A stretch of 64,000 bases of DNA from CBDEFX01 sp965237635 (GCA_965237635.1 CBDEFX010000001.1:124001-188000); one strand, 5' to 3'. Shown: positions 8,795 to 18,716, numbered from the stretch's first letter. Program-made: numbers and translations. The notes: generated by a model from the sequence alone, not told the origin.

Positions 8795-11197
8795 CTACTC
8801 GCACTTGTTGTAGCCGCACTCGGGGCAGCGCAGGCACCCTTCCTGGTGTACCAGGGTGCCGACCGAGCACTCCGGGCATCTGACGCTGCTGACGGACGAA
8901 TGGCCGTTGCCGTTCTCCTGTGCTGGGGCCGCGAGTAGCTCGAGCTGCGCGGTCGACTTGCCCTCGGAAGCGGCCACGTCCTCGACCGAAGGTGTCCCCT
9001 CCAGGCTCAGGTGACGGCCCAAGACCAGCGCCACGGCGTCCGGTGCCGAGCGGACCAGCCGGCCGGCGTCCCAGACGGGCTCGTCGGTTATGCCCTTGAG
9101 GTGCTCTATGATCTTGTTGGGGTCGACACCGGCACGAAGGGCCATCGTCGTGAGACGCGATATCGCCTCCAGGGCGGCCGACTCCGTGCTCCCCGCCTTG
9201 CCAAGAATGGCGAACACCTCGAACGGACGGCCTTCATCGTCGTAGTTGACGGTCACGAACATGTTGCCGTGAGCGGTCCGGACGCGCTCGGTGATGCCAC
9301 GTATCGCTGCCGGGCGCTCCCTCTCGACGAGCACACCGAGGTCGACCGGGGACTCGGGCGCCGCCGTCTTGTCCTTGGCCTCGCCGGCAGTCAACACCTC
9401 CGCCTCGCGACTGCCAGCGCGGTAGACAGTGATGCCCTTGCACGCGAGCTCCCAGGAGAGCTCGTATGCGCGCCTCACGTCGTCCTCGGTGGCGCTGTTG
9501 GGGAAGTTGATGGTCTTGGAGATCGCGGCGTCCACGCTCTCCTGGAAGACGGCCTGCATCTTGACATGCATCTCCGGAGAGATGTCCGCCGAGGTCACGA
9601 AGACCTCTCTAGCCCACTCCGGCACGTCGTCGCGCTCCTGGAGAGAGCCGCCGTCTGCCAGGTAGTTCATAAGCTCTTCGCTGTAGAAGCCGCCCTCGCG
9701 CGCCGCCTCCTCGAACCCCTGGTCTACGTACATCAGGCTTTCGCCGCCGAGGATATTGTGCTTGTGGTAGCTGAGCGCGAACAGAGGCTCGATGCCGCTG
9801 GAGCAGCCGGCGATCATCGAGATGGTCCCCGTGGGGGCGACGGTCAGCCGGCAGGCGTTGCGCATCTTCGGCTGGCCGGGGGCGTCGTATATGCTGCCCT
9901 CGAATGCCGGGAAGACTCCCCGTTCCTCGGCGAGCTCCTCCGACATCTTGTCCACCTCGTCGCGGATGAAGCGCATGATGGACCGCCCGAGCTCGAGGCC
10001 ATCCTCCGAGTCGTAGGCGATTCGCAGCCTGGCCAGCATGTCAGCGAACCCCATGACCCCTAGGCCCGTCTTCCGAGTCGCAAAGGTCATCTCCTTTATC
10101 TTCTCCACCGAATAGGAGTTGGTGTCGATCACGTTGTCCAGGAAGCGCGTCGTGGTGCGGACTACATCCTTCAGCCGGTCGTAGTCGACAGTGAGCCCGC
10201 CGTCTTCTTCCCTGAGGAACTTGGCCAGGTTGATGGAGCCGAGGTTGCAGGACTCGTACGGCAGCAGCGGCTGCTCGCCGCATGGGTTGGTGGCCGTCAT
10301 GCGACCGAGGTCCGGCGTCGGGTTCTTGTCGTTGACCCAGTCGAGGAAGATCAAGCCGGGCTCGCCGTTCCGCCACGCGCCGGCGATGATCTTGTCGAAG
10401 ACCTGCCGTGCGTCCAGGCGGCCGACCTCGACGACCGGCGAGTCGGGATCTCGGGGGTCCTCCTTCGCACGCAGCGCGTAGTCGGTACCGTCTTTGACCG
10501 CCTGCATGAACTCGTGGCTGGCCCCAACCGAGATGTTGAAGTTGTGAATTTCCCCCTCAACACGCTTGCAGTCGATGAACTCCAGGATGTCGGGATGGTG
10601 CACGTCCATCACGGCCATGTTGGCGCCGTCGCGCTTGCCTCCCTGCGTCACGAGCGTAGAGACGGAGGACAAGTGGCGAAGGACCGCGACTGGCCCGCAG
10701 GCCTTGCCGTGGGTGGTCGTGACCGACGAGCCCTTCGGCCGGATAGGAGAGAGGGCGAAGCCGGTGCCACCACCGAACTTCTGGACCATGGCCATCTCCT
10801 TGGCCGTGGTCATGATCCCCTCCATTGTGTCCTCCAGGCCCATCACGAAGCAGGCCGACAGGGTCCCGGTGCCCTCGCCGTCAGGCTGTTGGATGCCGGC
10901 GTTCATCAACGTTGGTGAGTTAGGCAGGTACTCCAGGGTCGACATGACCTCATAGAATTTCCCTTCCCACAGCTCCGCGTCGGACTCTGTGCCATTCAGC
11001 GTCTCCGCCTGCGCGATGGCATGTGCGACGCGGCGGAACATCTCCTCCGGCGTCTCGATCGGGTTCCCGTCGTCGTCCTTGCGCAGGTACCGCTTCTCCA
11101 ACACCACCCGTGCGTTGTCCGAGATCTCGACGTGGCTGTTGGCGGCGCCATTGGCGCGATTACTGAGTCCTATTTCCTTCTCGTTACCTCTAAGCAT
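8795..11197 (-). CDS. nrdJ: Adenosylcobalamin-dependent ribonucleoside-diphosphate reductase (class II)
   Basis: An 800-residue protein that reduces ribonucleotides to deoxyribonucleotides using coenzyme B12 radical chemistry. Signatures include SPTLMNAG, LSACFVMGLEDTMEGI (first active-site Cys), KFGGGTGFALS, and the catalytic loop NPCGEQPLLPYESCNLGSIN with the radical Cys at about residue 300. SYSVEKIKE, RKTGLGVMGFAD and PTGTISMIAGCSSGIEPLF follow. The C-terminus ends in a zinc-ribbon-like CPEC-x(n)-CPECGYNKC tail that carries redox cysteines. The ATG has AGGAG at suitable spacing. The regulator gene nrdR lies upstream on the same strand, separated by 577 bases that contain a 161-bp MITE-like element. 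No cobalamin riboswitch was recognised. Confidence 0.95.
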   Translation of the reverse strand: MLRGNEKEIGLSNRANGAANSHVEISDNARVVLEKRYLRKDDDGNPIETPEEMFRRVAHAIAQAETLNGTESDAELWEGKFYEVMSTLEYLPNSPTLMNAGIQQPDGEGTGTLSACFVMGLEDTMEGIMTTAKEMAMVQKFGGGTGFALSPIRPKGSSVTTTHGKACGPVAVLRHLSSVSTLVTQGGKRDGANMAVMDVHHPDILEFIDCKRVEGEIHNFNISVGASHEFMQAVKDGTDYALRAKEDPRDPDSPVVEVGRLDARQVFDKIIAGAWRNGEPGLIFLDWVNDKNPTPDLGRMTATNPCGEQPLLPYESCNLGSINLAKFLREEDGGLTVDYDRLKDVVRTTTRFLDNVIDTNSYSVEKIKEMTFATRKTGLGVMGFADMLARLRIAYDSEDGLELGRSIMRFIRDEVDKMSEELAEERGVFPAFEGSIYDAPGQPKMRNACRLTVAPTGTISMIAGCSSGIEPLFALSYHKHNILGGESLMYVDQGFEEAAREGGFYSEELMNYLADGGSLQERDDVPEWAREVFVTSADISPEMHVKMQAVFQESVDAAISKTINFPNSATEDDVRRAYELSWELACKGITVYRAGSREAEVLTAGEAKDKTAAPESPVDLGVLVERERPAAIRGITERVRTAHGNMFVTVNYDDEGRPFEVFAILGKAGSTESAALEAISRLTTMALRAGVDPNKIIEHLKGITDEPVWDAGRLVRSAPDAVALVLGRHLSLEGTPSVEDVAASEGKSTAQLELLAAPAQENGNGHSSVSSVRCPECSVGTLVHQEGCLRCPECGYNKCE

Positions 11198-11402
11198 GTC
11201 GCGGCTCCTGAAAAATGTGATCCGTTTCGTTCCGAAGTGTTCCGTCTCGTTGGTATGACGCTTACCGTTGCCTGGTTGAATATACCATGGAATAGAACAT
11301 ACGGTCTAGTACGGGATGGGACACCACCGTAGACTCTTCCTCGCTCGTCAGAGTCGTCCCCGTCGGTTGTCTCTGACGCCTAATGGATGAAAGGATAACC
11401 TT
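11198..11402. other. nrdJ upstream region
   Basis: About 200 bases between the nrdJ start and the MITE-like element. A TATATT hexamer lies near 11280 on the minus strand and could be a -10 element, but no convincing -35 or paired NrdR boxes (ACAC-n-TATAT-n-GTGT type) could be identified by eye. Confidence 0.4.
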
Positions 11403-11563
11403 GATTCCCTCGCAAAAACCCGTTTTGAGGAAGTTCCAGCGATTTAGCACATCTGAGCGCTACCGTATGTTGGGGTAGTATACGGAACAGAGGCTGTATC
11501 TTGTACCCAGACGTGGGTACGTTTGTTCTAATTCGACCTACACAGACTTTTTACGAGAGAATC
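11403..11563. mobile_element. 161-bp MITE-like element, copy 1
   Basis: 161 bases ending in imperfect 16-bp inverted repeats (GATTCCCTCGCAAAAA at the left; the complement of the right end is GATTCTCTCGTAAAAA). It is flanked by the 6-bp direct repeat AACCTT (11397-11402 and 11564-11569). It matches the element at 22305-22465 in inverted orientation with 8 differences in 161 bases, about 95% identity. It contains no gene-sized open frame. Two internal inverted repeats (GTACCCA...TGGGTAC and CCGTAT...ATACGG) could fold as hairpins. It sits between nrdR and nrdJ. Confidence 0.9.
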
Positions 11564-11774
11564 AACCTTTGTCTCCCTGAACGGAGTGAAGGGCCTGGGG
11601 TGGCTGGGTCTTTCTGCAACAGGCCCAGACCAATTGGGGATCTGAGGCCCCACCCCAGATTCCTCGCCCCGATGCGACATCGGTGCTCGGAAAACATTGT
11701 CTATTCTCCGCGATCACCAACCCGTTCGACCCTATCTTCATGGGAGTGACATAAGGCGGCCACCCGGGCCACGA

Positions 11775-12335
11775 TCACTCAGGCTGGCTCGTCTTCCTGG
11801 GCCGACCGCGGCGGCGGCGTGGCGCCCGCACCAGCGGCTCCTCCTCTTCAAGGAACGAGAGCTGGTTCTCGGGGACGCCTGTCGGCTCGCGGGGCTGCAG
11901 CAAGGCGTCGATCTCTTCCTTGAAGGTCTCGATGTCCCGGAAGTCCCGGTAGACGCTCGCGAACCGGATGTACGCCACCCGGTCCATACTCTTGAGCCTG
12001 TCCATGACCATCTCGCCGACCGCCTTGGCCGGTATCTCCGACCTGCCGGTGTCCGCGAGCTGCGCCTCGATCTCCTGGAGCGCCTTCTCGACACTGCCCG
12101 TCGGGAGAGGTCGCTTGGCGCAAGCCTTGGTCAGGCTGTTCCACAGCTTGTCGCGGTTGAACTCCTCGCGGCGCCCGTCCCGCTTGACTATGAGCAACTC
12201 CCTGGTCTGGACCCGCTCGTAGGTCGTGTACCTGAGGCCGCACCGCAGGCACTCTCTGCGACGGCGGATGCCGTCGCCGGAATCGCGCGAGTCTATGACC
12301 TTGGAGTCCTCGTGGCCGCAGAACGGGCAGAGCAT
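11775..12335 (-). CDS. nrdR: Transcriptional repressor NrdR
   Basis: About 186 residues from the ATG at 12335, chosen because NrdR proteins begin with the zinc ribbon: MLCPFCGHEDSKVIDSR, then RRRRECLRCGLRYTTYE, giving the four-Cys CxxC...CxxC knuckle. The ATP-cone domain follows (VKRDGRREEFNRDKLWNSL ... YIRFASVYRDF). NrdR senses nucleotides and represses ribonucleotide reductase genes by binding NrdR boxes. Its position upstream of nrdJ on the same strand fits that role. The C-terminal tail of about 35 residues (RAPRRRRGRPRK) is longer and more basic than in typical 150-160 residue NrdRs and resembles an AT-hook, so it may add DNA contacts. Confidence 0.95.
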   Translation of the reverse strand: MLCPFCGHEDSKVIDSRDSGDGIRRRRECLRCGLRYTTYERVQTRELLIVKRDGRREEFNRDKLWNSLTKACAKRPLPTGSVEKALQEIEAQLADTGRSEIPAKAVGEMVMDRLKSMDRVAYIRFASVYRDFRDIETFKEEIDALLQPREPTGVPENQLSFLEEEEPLVRAPRRRRGRPRKTSQPE

Positions 12336-12622
12336 GAAAACCGGCTTTCCGGCGGAAAATAAAACTGCACGGAAACCACAAGAGATCGTGGAGTGCGTAG
12401 ACATTACCACTAGATGTGGGGCGTGTCAAGAAGCGCATTGGAGCAGTTTAGGCGGTGATTCGAAATCAGGCAACTCAGGGCCGGGAGCGGGGTTGAGCAA
12501 GGCCTTCGGTGTGTTAAAGTTTGTCGCATCTAGGAACCAAGCGTAGGCTGGCGTGAGGGCAGGTTTGAAACCTGCCCCTACAGTCTGGGCAGCAGGCTGA
12601 GCGCCCTACGGGAGAATGCCAA
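12336..12622. other. Divergent intergenic region between nrdR and the disulfide reductase
   Basis: About 290 bases. It contains a palindrome at 12557-12581 (GGGCAGGTTT and its complement, followed by CCTAC) of the family scattered through the window. No gene or clear promoter is identified. Confidence 0.5.
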
Positions 12623-13987
12623 ATGAACAAGTTCGACTTAATGGTCATCGGATCGGGGTCGGGGTTGGAGGTCTCCTCCGAGGCCGCGGAGCGTGGGCTG
12701 TCGGTTGCCGTGGTGGAGGAGGGGCCCTTCGGCGGGACGTGCCTGAACCGAGGCTGCATTCCCTCGAAAATCCTGATCCATTCTGCAGACGTCATGGAGA
12801 CGATAAAAGGGGCCGACCGATTTGGTATCCACGCCAGTGTGGAGAAGATCGACTGACAATTTATCATGCAACGCATGACCGAGGACATCGATAGCGATGC
12901 CCGGCAGATCGAAGACGGGAACAGGCAGCTATCGAACATCACCGTGTTCAAGGGCAGCGGTAAGTTTGTCGGCGACAAGACTCTCGAGGTTAACGGCGAG
13001 CGGATCAGCGCGGAGACCGTCCTCATTGCGGCGGGGACTCGCCCCCGAGTGCCCGAGATCAAAGGACTGGCCGACGTGCCGTACCTGACGTCCGACGAGG
13101 CGCTGCGACTCCCGGAGCAGCCGAAGCGGCTTGCGATAGTCGGCGGCGGGTTCATCGCCGCCGAGATGGGACACTTCTTCGGTTCCATGGGGACCGAGGT
13201 CACCATCATTCAACAAGGCCCCTTCCTCGTGCAGCAGGAGGACGAGGACGTGTCCCGTCGTTTCACCGAGGTCTTCCAGAAGAAGGTCCAACTGCATCTT
13301 AACGCCTCGGTGTCTGGCGCACGTCGCGACGGGGACCAGATTATCCTGACGGTGTCCAAGCGAGGCGTCGAAGAGTCCATCGCCTGCGACGCTCTGCTGA
13401 TAGCCGCCGGCCGAGTGCCGAACTCGGACCTGCTGGACGTTGGACGCACCGGCGTGGAGGTTGACCAGGGAGGTTTCGTCAAGGTGGACGAGTATCTAGA
13501 GACAGGAGTCCCCGGAATATGGGCGCTAGGCGACATCGTTGGAAAGAACCTGCTCAAACACAGCGCCAATCTGGAGGCCGCCTACGTCGCAAATAACATC
13601 TTCAACCCGGACGGCAAAGTGGCCGTCAATTATCAGGCCGTACCTCACGCCATCTTCGCCTCACCCCAAGTCGGCGGTGTCGGTCTGACCGAACAGGCGG
13701 CGAGAGAGTCGGGCATCCACTACACCGCCGCCACCTACGACTACTACGACACGGCCTACGGCTCCTCCATCGAGGACCGAGACGGCTTTGCGAAGGTGCT
13801 CGCCGATCCCGAGAGTGGTGAGATTCTGGGCTGCCACATCATCGGCACCGACGCGTCGGTCCTCGTCCAGGAGGCAGCAAACGCAATGCGGATGCGGCTG
13901 ACGACGGACGCGATCACCCAGTCGGTCTACGTACACCCCGCGCTGCCCGAGGTCGTACTGCGAGCATTCGGAGCGTTGGGTATTTGA
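12623..13987 (+). pseudogene. FAD/NAD(P)-dependent disulfide oxidoreductase (dihydrolipoyl dehydrogenase/mycothione reductase type) with an in-frame UGA
   Basis: Two segments lie in the same frame and are separated only by TGA at 12854-12856. The first has the FAD motif VIGSGSG and the redox disulfide GTCLNRGCIPSK. The second has the NAD(P) motif IVGGGFIAAEMG, the second FAD motif GIWALGDI, and the C-terminal HPALPEVV with the catalytic His. Without the stop it is a complete 454-residue class I disulfide reductase. From memory of the family, the position after the VEKID-like segment is usually Trp, so TGG to TGA is the simplest origin. No plausible SECIS hairpin follows. The second segment could restart at an ATG 9 bases later but would lack the FAD-binding N-terminus and disulfide. 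Confidence 0.85.
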
Positions 13988-14003
13988 TGACGTACCGCGA
14001 CGG

Positions 14004-15038
<1,035 letters not shown>

Positions 15039-15128
15039 GAAAGGCCTTTTCTCGGGAGAGGTGACGTGAATCGGCGCTGTCCCTAGGGCTGACGTAGCTT
15101 CGCTTTCCGATTCCCGACGTCCGCTGTT

Positions 15129-15156
15129 GTAGGGGCACGGCATGCCGTGCCCCTAC
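15129..15156. repeat. 28-base perfect palindrome
   Basis: GTAGGGGCACGGCA is followed directly by its exact complement. The TAGGGGC...GCCCCTA frame is shared with the palindromes at 8732, 43248, 44549, 50113 and 58598, which differ in the central bases. From general knowledge such palindromes are common between genes in Chloroflexota; here it lies between an alcohol dehydrogenase-type gene and htrA. Confidence 0.8.
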
Positions 15157-15204
15157 GGTCCATGCACCACCAGGCAGGCTCTCTTACAGCTCGTCTAACG
15201 CAGC

Positions 15205-16356
15205 TTACGGGTGCAGTATGACCTTGGTGTAGCCTTCCACGCGCTTGTCGAACTTCTGGTAGGCGTCCGGCGCCTGCTCCAGAGGCACCTCGTGGGACAC
15301 GACAAAGCTGGGCTTGGCCCTGCCGGCGATGATCAGGTCGCGCAGGTAGGCGTTGTATTGTTTGACGTTGCACTGCCCAGTGCCGAGGCGCAACCCCTTC
15401 TCGAACAGCCGTCCGAAGTTGATCAACAGCGCGCCTCGCTTGGCGTTTTCGTCCACCCCGCCGGGGTCGGACGGCACGTATAGGCCCGGAATACCGAGTG
15501 CGCCGGTGGGGTTGGTGACATCGATCAGCTGGTTGAGGACGATGTTGGGCACCTCGTCCTGCTCCCCTCCGGCGGCCGAAGAGCCCGGGCTGGTCGCCTG
15601 GTAGCCCACTGCATCGATGGCCTTGTCGACGCCGTTGCCGCCACGCCGGTCTTTGATCTGCTGCACCGAGTCGGCTACATCGTAGTTGATGGGGATCGCG
15701 CCGATTCCTTCGGCGGCATCCAGACGCTCCTTCACGTGGTCGATAGAGTACACCTCGGCAGCCCCTTTGATCACGCAGCTATAAGCGGCCATAAGACCGA
15801 CCGGTCCGGCACCGAATACGGCAACGCTTTCACCCAACCGTACGCCGGCCAACTCGCTGCCGTGGTAGCCTGTCGGAAAGATGTCGGCCAGCAGTGAGAA
15901 GTCGGCCTCATGGTCGGTGCCCTGCGGCAGTGGTAGACAGTTGAAATCGGCGAACGGGACCTGCAGGTACTCGGCCTGCCCCCCCACCCACGGCCCCATT
16001 GATACGTAGCCGTACGCACCGCCCGCGAAGCCGGGGTTGACAGTCGTGCAGAAGCCGGTGAACCCACCGAGGCAGTTCTTGCAGAACCCGCAGGCCACGT
16101 TGAAAGGCAGCACCACCCGATCGCCCACCTTTCGCTCTTTGACCCCCGCGCCGACCTCCTGGATGACCCCCATGTTCTCGTGGCCGAATACGATACCCGG
16201 CTCCGCGGCCGTCCGGCCCTCGTACATGTGCAGATCAGAGCCACAGATACAGGACGACGTGATCCGTACGATTGCATCGTTAGGGTGTAGTATCTTCGGG
16301 TCCGGTACGCTCTCCACGGCCACGCTAAACGGTTCTTTGTAAACTACGGCTCTCAT
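15205..16356 (-). CDS. Zinc-dependent dehydrogenase, glutathione-independent formaldehyde dehydrogenase type
   Basis: A 383-residue MDR-superfamily enzyme. The N-terminus carries the catalytic-zinc segment SSCICGSDLHMYEGR and GHENMG, then the structural zinc lobe CGFCKNCLGGFTGFC. The NAD motif VFGAGPVGLMAA lies near residue 185. The sequence from GGAYGYVSMGPWVGGQAEYLQVP and the long insert around SPGSSAAGGEQDEVPNIVLNQ match the glutathione-independent formaldehyde dehydrogenase (FdhA) branch, which oxidises formaldehyde or other small aldehydes with NAD. Exact substrate is not proven. No operon partner is close: 216 bases separate it from the aminotransferase upstream. Confidence 0.9.
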   Translation of the reverse strand: MRAVVYKEPFSVAVESVPDPKILHPNDAIVRITSSCICGSDLHMYEGRTAAEPGIVFGHENMGVIQEVGAGVKERKVGDRVVLPFNVACGFCKNCLGGFTGFCTTVNPGFAGGAYGYVSMGPWVGGQAEYLQVPFADFNCLPLPQGTDHEADFSLLADIFPTGYHGSELAGVRLGESVAVFGAGPVGLMAAYSCVIKGAAEVYSIDHVKERLDAAEGIGAIPINYDVADSVQQIKDRRGGNGVDKAIDAVGYQATSPGSSAAGGEQDEVPNIVLNQLIDVTNPTGALGIPGLYVPSDPGGVDENAKRGALLINFGRLFEKGLRLGTGQCNVKQYNAYLRDLIIAGRAKPSFVVSHEVPLEQAPDAYQKFDKRVEGYTKVILHP

Positions 16357-16572
16357 GGGTCACCCTCCTTGTTGTTTATCGTTGCCTAGCCGAAGCAGCA
16401 GCTGATCGCAACCTGTGCGCGGAAGTCAAAATGGGGTGTGCACTGAGTCCACATCCGGGGCTGGGCGCTGACCTCCCAAAGCCAGCCGCATTATATTCAG
16501 CGCTCGCGAGGTGAGTCAAGCAACGCACGTCGAGTCACGCCGTGGTCAAGGGGTGTTTCAGAGCGGGCTTGG

Positions 16573-17772
16573 CTAAGCGGTCGCCAGGGACTTGCTGGCG
16601 CTGGCGACACCGGCTCCCGAAGCCACCTCGAATCCGACACGCGGCAGGATCTCTTCGAGCGCCGCCAGCAGGATGAACACGTACTCAGGCGTGCAAGAGT
16701 CGCCCATTAGTCCGAAGCGCCACACCTTGCCGGCGAAGTCACCAAGGCCCCTGCCGATCTCGATGTCGTACTCGCGCAGCAGGTTCTGCCGGACCTCCTG
16801 GTCGTCAACGCCCTCGGGGATCCACACTGGGGTTATCTGGTCGAGCCTGAAGCCCTCCGGCGCGACCAGCTCGAGACCTAGCGCCTCGACTCCGGCCCTG
16901 AGCGCCGCGGCGTTCCTTTTGTGTCGCTCGAAGCGGGCTTCGAGACCTTCCTCCAGCACGATCCTGAGCGCCTCACGGAGGCCGAGGACCATGCTGACGG
17001 GCGCCGTATGGTGATAGACGTGGTCGAACCAGTAGTTGGCGATCAGCGCCAGGTCCAGATACCAGGAAGCCGGCTTTTGCTCTCTATCCTTGACCGCCTG
17101 ATGCGCCCTGGGACTCAGCGCCACTGGCGACAGGCCGGGCGGGCATCCCAGGCACTTCTGGGTGGCTGAGTAGCAGTAGTCGATGTCCCATTTGTCTACC
17201 GCGACCTCGGTCCCGCCCAGCGATGTGACCGCATCTACCATGAATAGGGCGTCATGCTCCTTGGCGAGCCGCGACAACTCCTCCACCGGCTGCAAGATGC
17301 CAGTGGAGGTCTCCGCGTGGATGGCGGTGACAAGCTTCACCTTGGGGTGCTTCTTGAGCTCGGCCTCGAGCATCTCCGGCGGAAAAGGCCGCCCCCACTC
17401 CCCCCTCAGCGGGACGACGTCGGCCCCTACCCGACCCGCCATATCGACCATGCGCTCGCCGAAGAAGCCGTAGACACACAGGACCACGGTGTCGCCATTC
17501 TCTATGAGGCTGTTCAGACCCGCCTCCATTCCGGCGGAACCCGTACCGGAGAGGGCCATAGTCAGGCTTTCATCGGTCTGGAACACGCGCTTCAGCAGCT
17601 CGGCGACCTCGTCGACTATCAGCATGAAGTCCGGATCAAGATAGCCGATCATGGGGGACATCATCGCCTGAAGGACCCTGGGGTTGGCACTGCTGGGCCC
17701 GGCGCTCAAGAGGATCCGGTGAGGCACCATCGGCATGGCTGATTCGGGCAGCTTGTCCTGTGTCACTTGCAC
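16573..17772 (-). CDS. Class V aminotransferase, alanine/serine-glyoxylate type
   Basis: A 399-residue PLP enzyme. HRILLSAGPSSANPRVLQAM near the N-terminus, GTGSAGMEAGLNSLIENGD, HAETSTGILQPVEEL, the Asp-x-x-Thr/Ser-Leu-Gly-Gly element DAVTSLGGTEVAVD and the Schiff-base Lys in YSATQKCLGCPPGLSPVALS mark the alanine-glyoxylate/serine-glyoxylate/purine catabolism (PucG-like) group. It transfers an amino group from alanine or serine to glyoxylate, or from a ureide intermediate. Sequence does not settle which. It stands alone on the minus strand, divergent from the thioredoxin-like gene. Confidence 0.9.
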   Translation of the reverse strand: MQVTQDKLPESAMPMVPHRILLSAGPSSANPRVLQAMMSPMIGYLDPDFMLIVDEVAELLKRVFQTDESLTMALSGTGSAGMEAGLNSLIENGDTVVLCVYGFFGERMVDMAGRVGADVVPLRGEWGRPFPPEMLEAELKKHPKVKLVTAIHAETSTGILQPVEELSRLAKEHDALFMVDAVTSLGGTEVAVDKWDIDYCYSATQKCLGCPPGLSPVALSPRAHQAVKDREQKPASWYLDLALIANYWFDHVYHHTAPVSMVLGLREALRIVLEEGLEARFERHKRNAAALRAGVEALGLELVAPEGFRLDQITPVWIPEGVDDQEVRQNLLREYDIEIGRGLGDFAGKVWRFGLMGDSCTPEYVFILLAALEEILPRVGFEVASGAGVASASKSLATA

Positions 17773-18055
17773 CTCCGGGACCTCGAACAGGCAGAGCGCG
17801 GAAGGTTGCGTAAACCGCTAGGCGACGCCCGTGGCCACCGAGGCAGAGACTGAGTTGAGGCCGTGCGTATTATATGAGACACCGCCCAGCGTGTCCACGC
17901 TCCGGCCGCGTCAGGGGAGCGGAGGCAGTGCGGGAAACCAGTTGCGCGAAGATCGACGTATTTGGGTTATACTTGATAAGCTTCGTCTCGACCCCAGTGC
18001 TGCCACGAGACAACGTGGTCTAGACTCACGACTCTTATTAAGGGAGCATCCAACA

Positions 18056-18625
18056 TTGAAACCTAGCTATGCCGCATTCTTGGCTGTCTGGCTGATGGGC
18101 ATGGTGGCGGCGTGCAGCGGGCCGCCACCGTCAGCTTCGCCGGAGGCAGCTACTGCTCCGTCATCGCCTGCCGTCAAGGTAGGCCACGGCGTCGGTGATC
18201 GGGCACCCGAGTTCAGTCTTACGCTTGCCGACGGAGGAACGGTTGCATCCGCCAGCCTGACCGACAAGGGAAAGCCGGTATTCCTTTTCTTTCTAGCGAC
18301 GTGGTGATCGGTCTGTCGCGCCGAGTTGCGGCGCATGGCTCAGGTCTACCCGGACTACGTAGACCAGGTCGCATTCTATGCCGTGGGAGAAGACCCTACG
18401 GAGAGCCTGGAGGACCTGGAACGATACCGGCAGAAGGAGGGGCACTTGTGGCCCGTCGCCTCATTTGATTCGAGTATCATCAAAGATTTCCGGGTGCTGG
18501 ACCGGTCCACCAAGATCGCCATCGACTCTCGCGGAATCATCACGTACCGCGCTACGTATGGCCGCGGCAACACCGAAGAATGGCATGGGGTATTTCGTGA
18601 GCTGATAGAAAGCACGCAGAACTAG
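18056..18625 (+). CDS. Candidate selenocysteine-containing thioredoxin-like (TlpA/AhpC-type) lipoprotein
   Basis: One frame runs from a TTG start at 18056 (AAGGGAG 9 bases upstream) to TAG at 18625, interrupted only by TGA at 18305-18307. The N-terminus is a lipoprotein signal peptide with Cys after MVAA, then a Pro/Ser linker. The thioredoxin fold begins at GDRAPEFSLTLADGG and KPVFLFFLATW. The next four codons read TGA-Ser-Val-Cys, then RAELRRM. The family has W-C-x-x-C-R-A-E-L here, so TGA replaces exactly the first, nucleophilic Cys. About 106 codons of well-conserved domain follow. A stem-loop meeting bacterial SECIS spacing follows the TGA. The product would be a 189-residue selenoprotein with a UxxC redox centre. 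The alternative is a TGC/TGT-to-TGA nonsense mutation. Confidence 0.75.
18318..18334 (+). promoter_or_regulatory. Putative bacterial SECIS stem-loop
   Basis: GCGCCG-AGTTG-CGGCGC forms a six-base-pair, all G-C stem with a 5-base loop. The loop starts 16 bases after the TGA and its second base is G. Published consensus rules for bacterial SECIS elements ask for a G in the first two loop positions and about 16-37 bases from UGA to the loop, and this hairpin meets both. It is found by eye only; no folding energy was computed. Confidence 0.5.
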
Positions 18626-18675
18626 GGACTAACTACAGACTGTCCGGTCGCCATTCGCGCCGGCTGACAAACGAG

Positions 18676-18716
18676 GAGGGCTCCCGTGAATGACCACGGG
18701 AGCCCTCTTTGCTTAT
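18676..18716 (+). terminator. Rho-independent terminator of the thioredoxin-like gene
   Basis: A perfect 13-base-pair stem (18676-18688 with 18695-18707, GAGGGCTCCCGTG and its complement) around a 6-base loop, followed by TTTGCTT. It lies 50 bases after the TAG stop, so transcription appears designed to run past the in-frame UGA to this point. Confidence 0.85.

Noticed and set aside
7492..8883. 463-codon plus-strand frame across the enolase-superfamily gene
   Set aside because: Antisense to a gene with clear family signatures; Arg/Val-rich composition typical of shadow frames.
9011..10063. 350-codon plus-strand frame across nrdJ
   Set aside because: Antisense shadow of nrdJ, with no motif of its own.
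11198..11402. Cobalamin riboswitch or NrdR boxes upstream of nrdJ
   Set aside because: No conserved B12-box or paired NrdR-box sequence could be seen by eye. A covariance-model search would be needed.
12854..12856. Selenocysteine at the UGA of the disulfide reductase
   Set aside because: The following bases give only a CATGC-AAC-GCATG hairpin with a 3-base loop lacking G, and the position is not a redox Cys. Nonsense is simpler.
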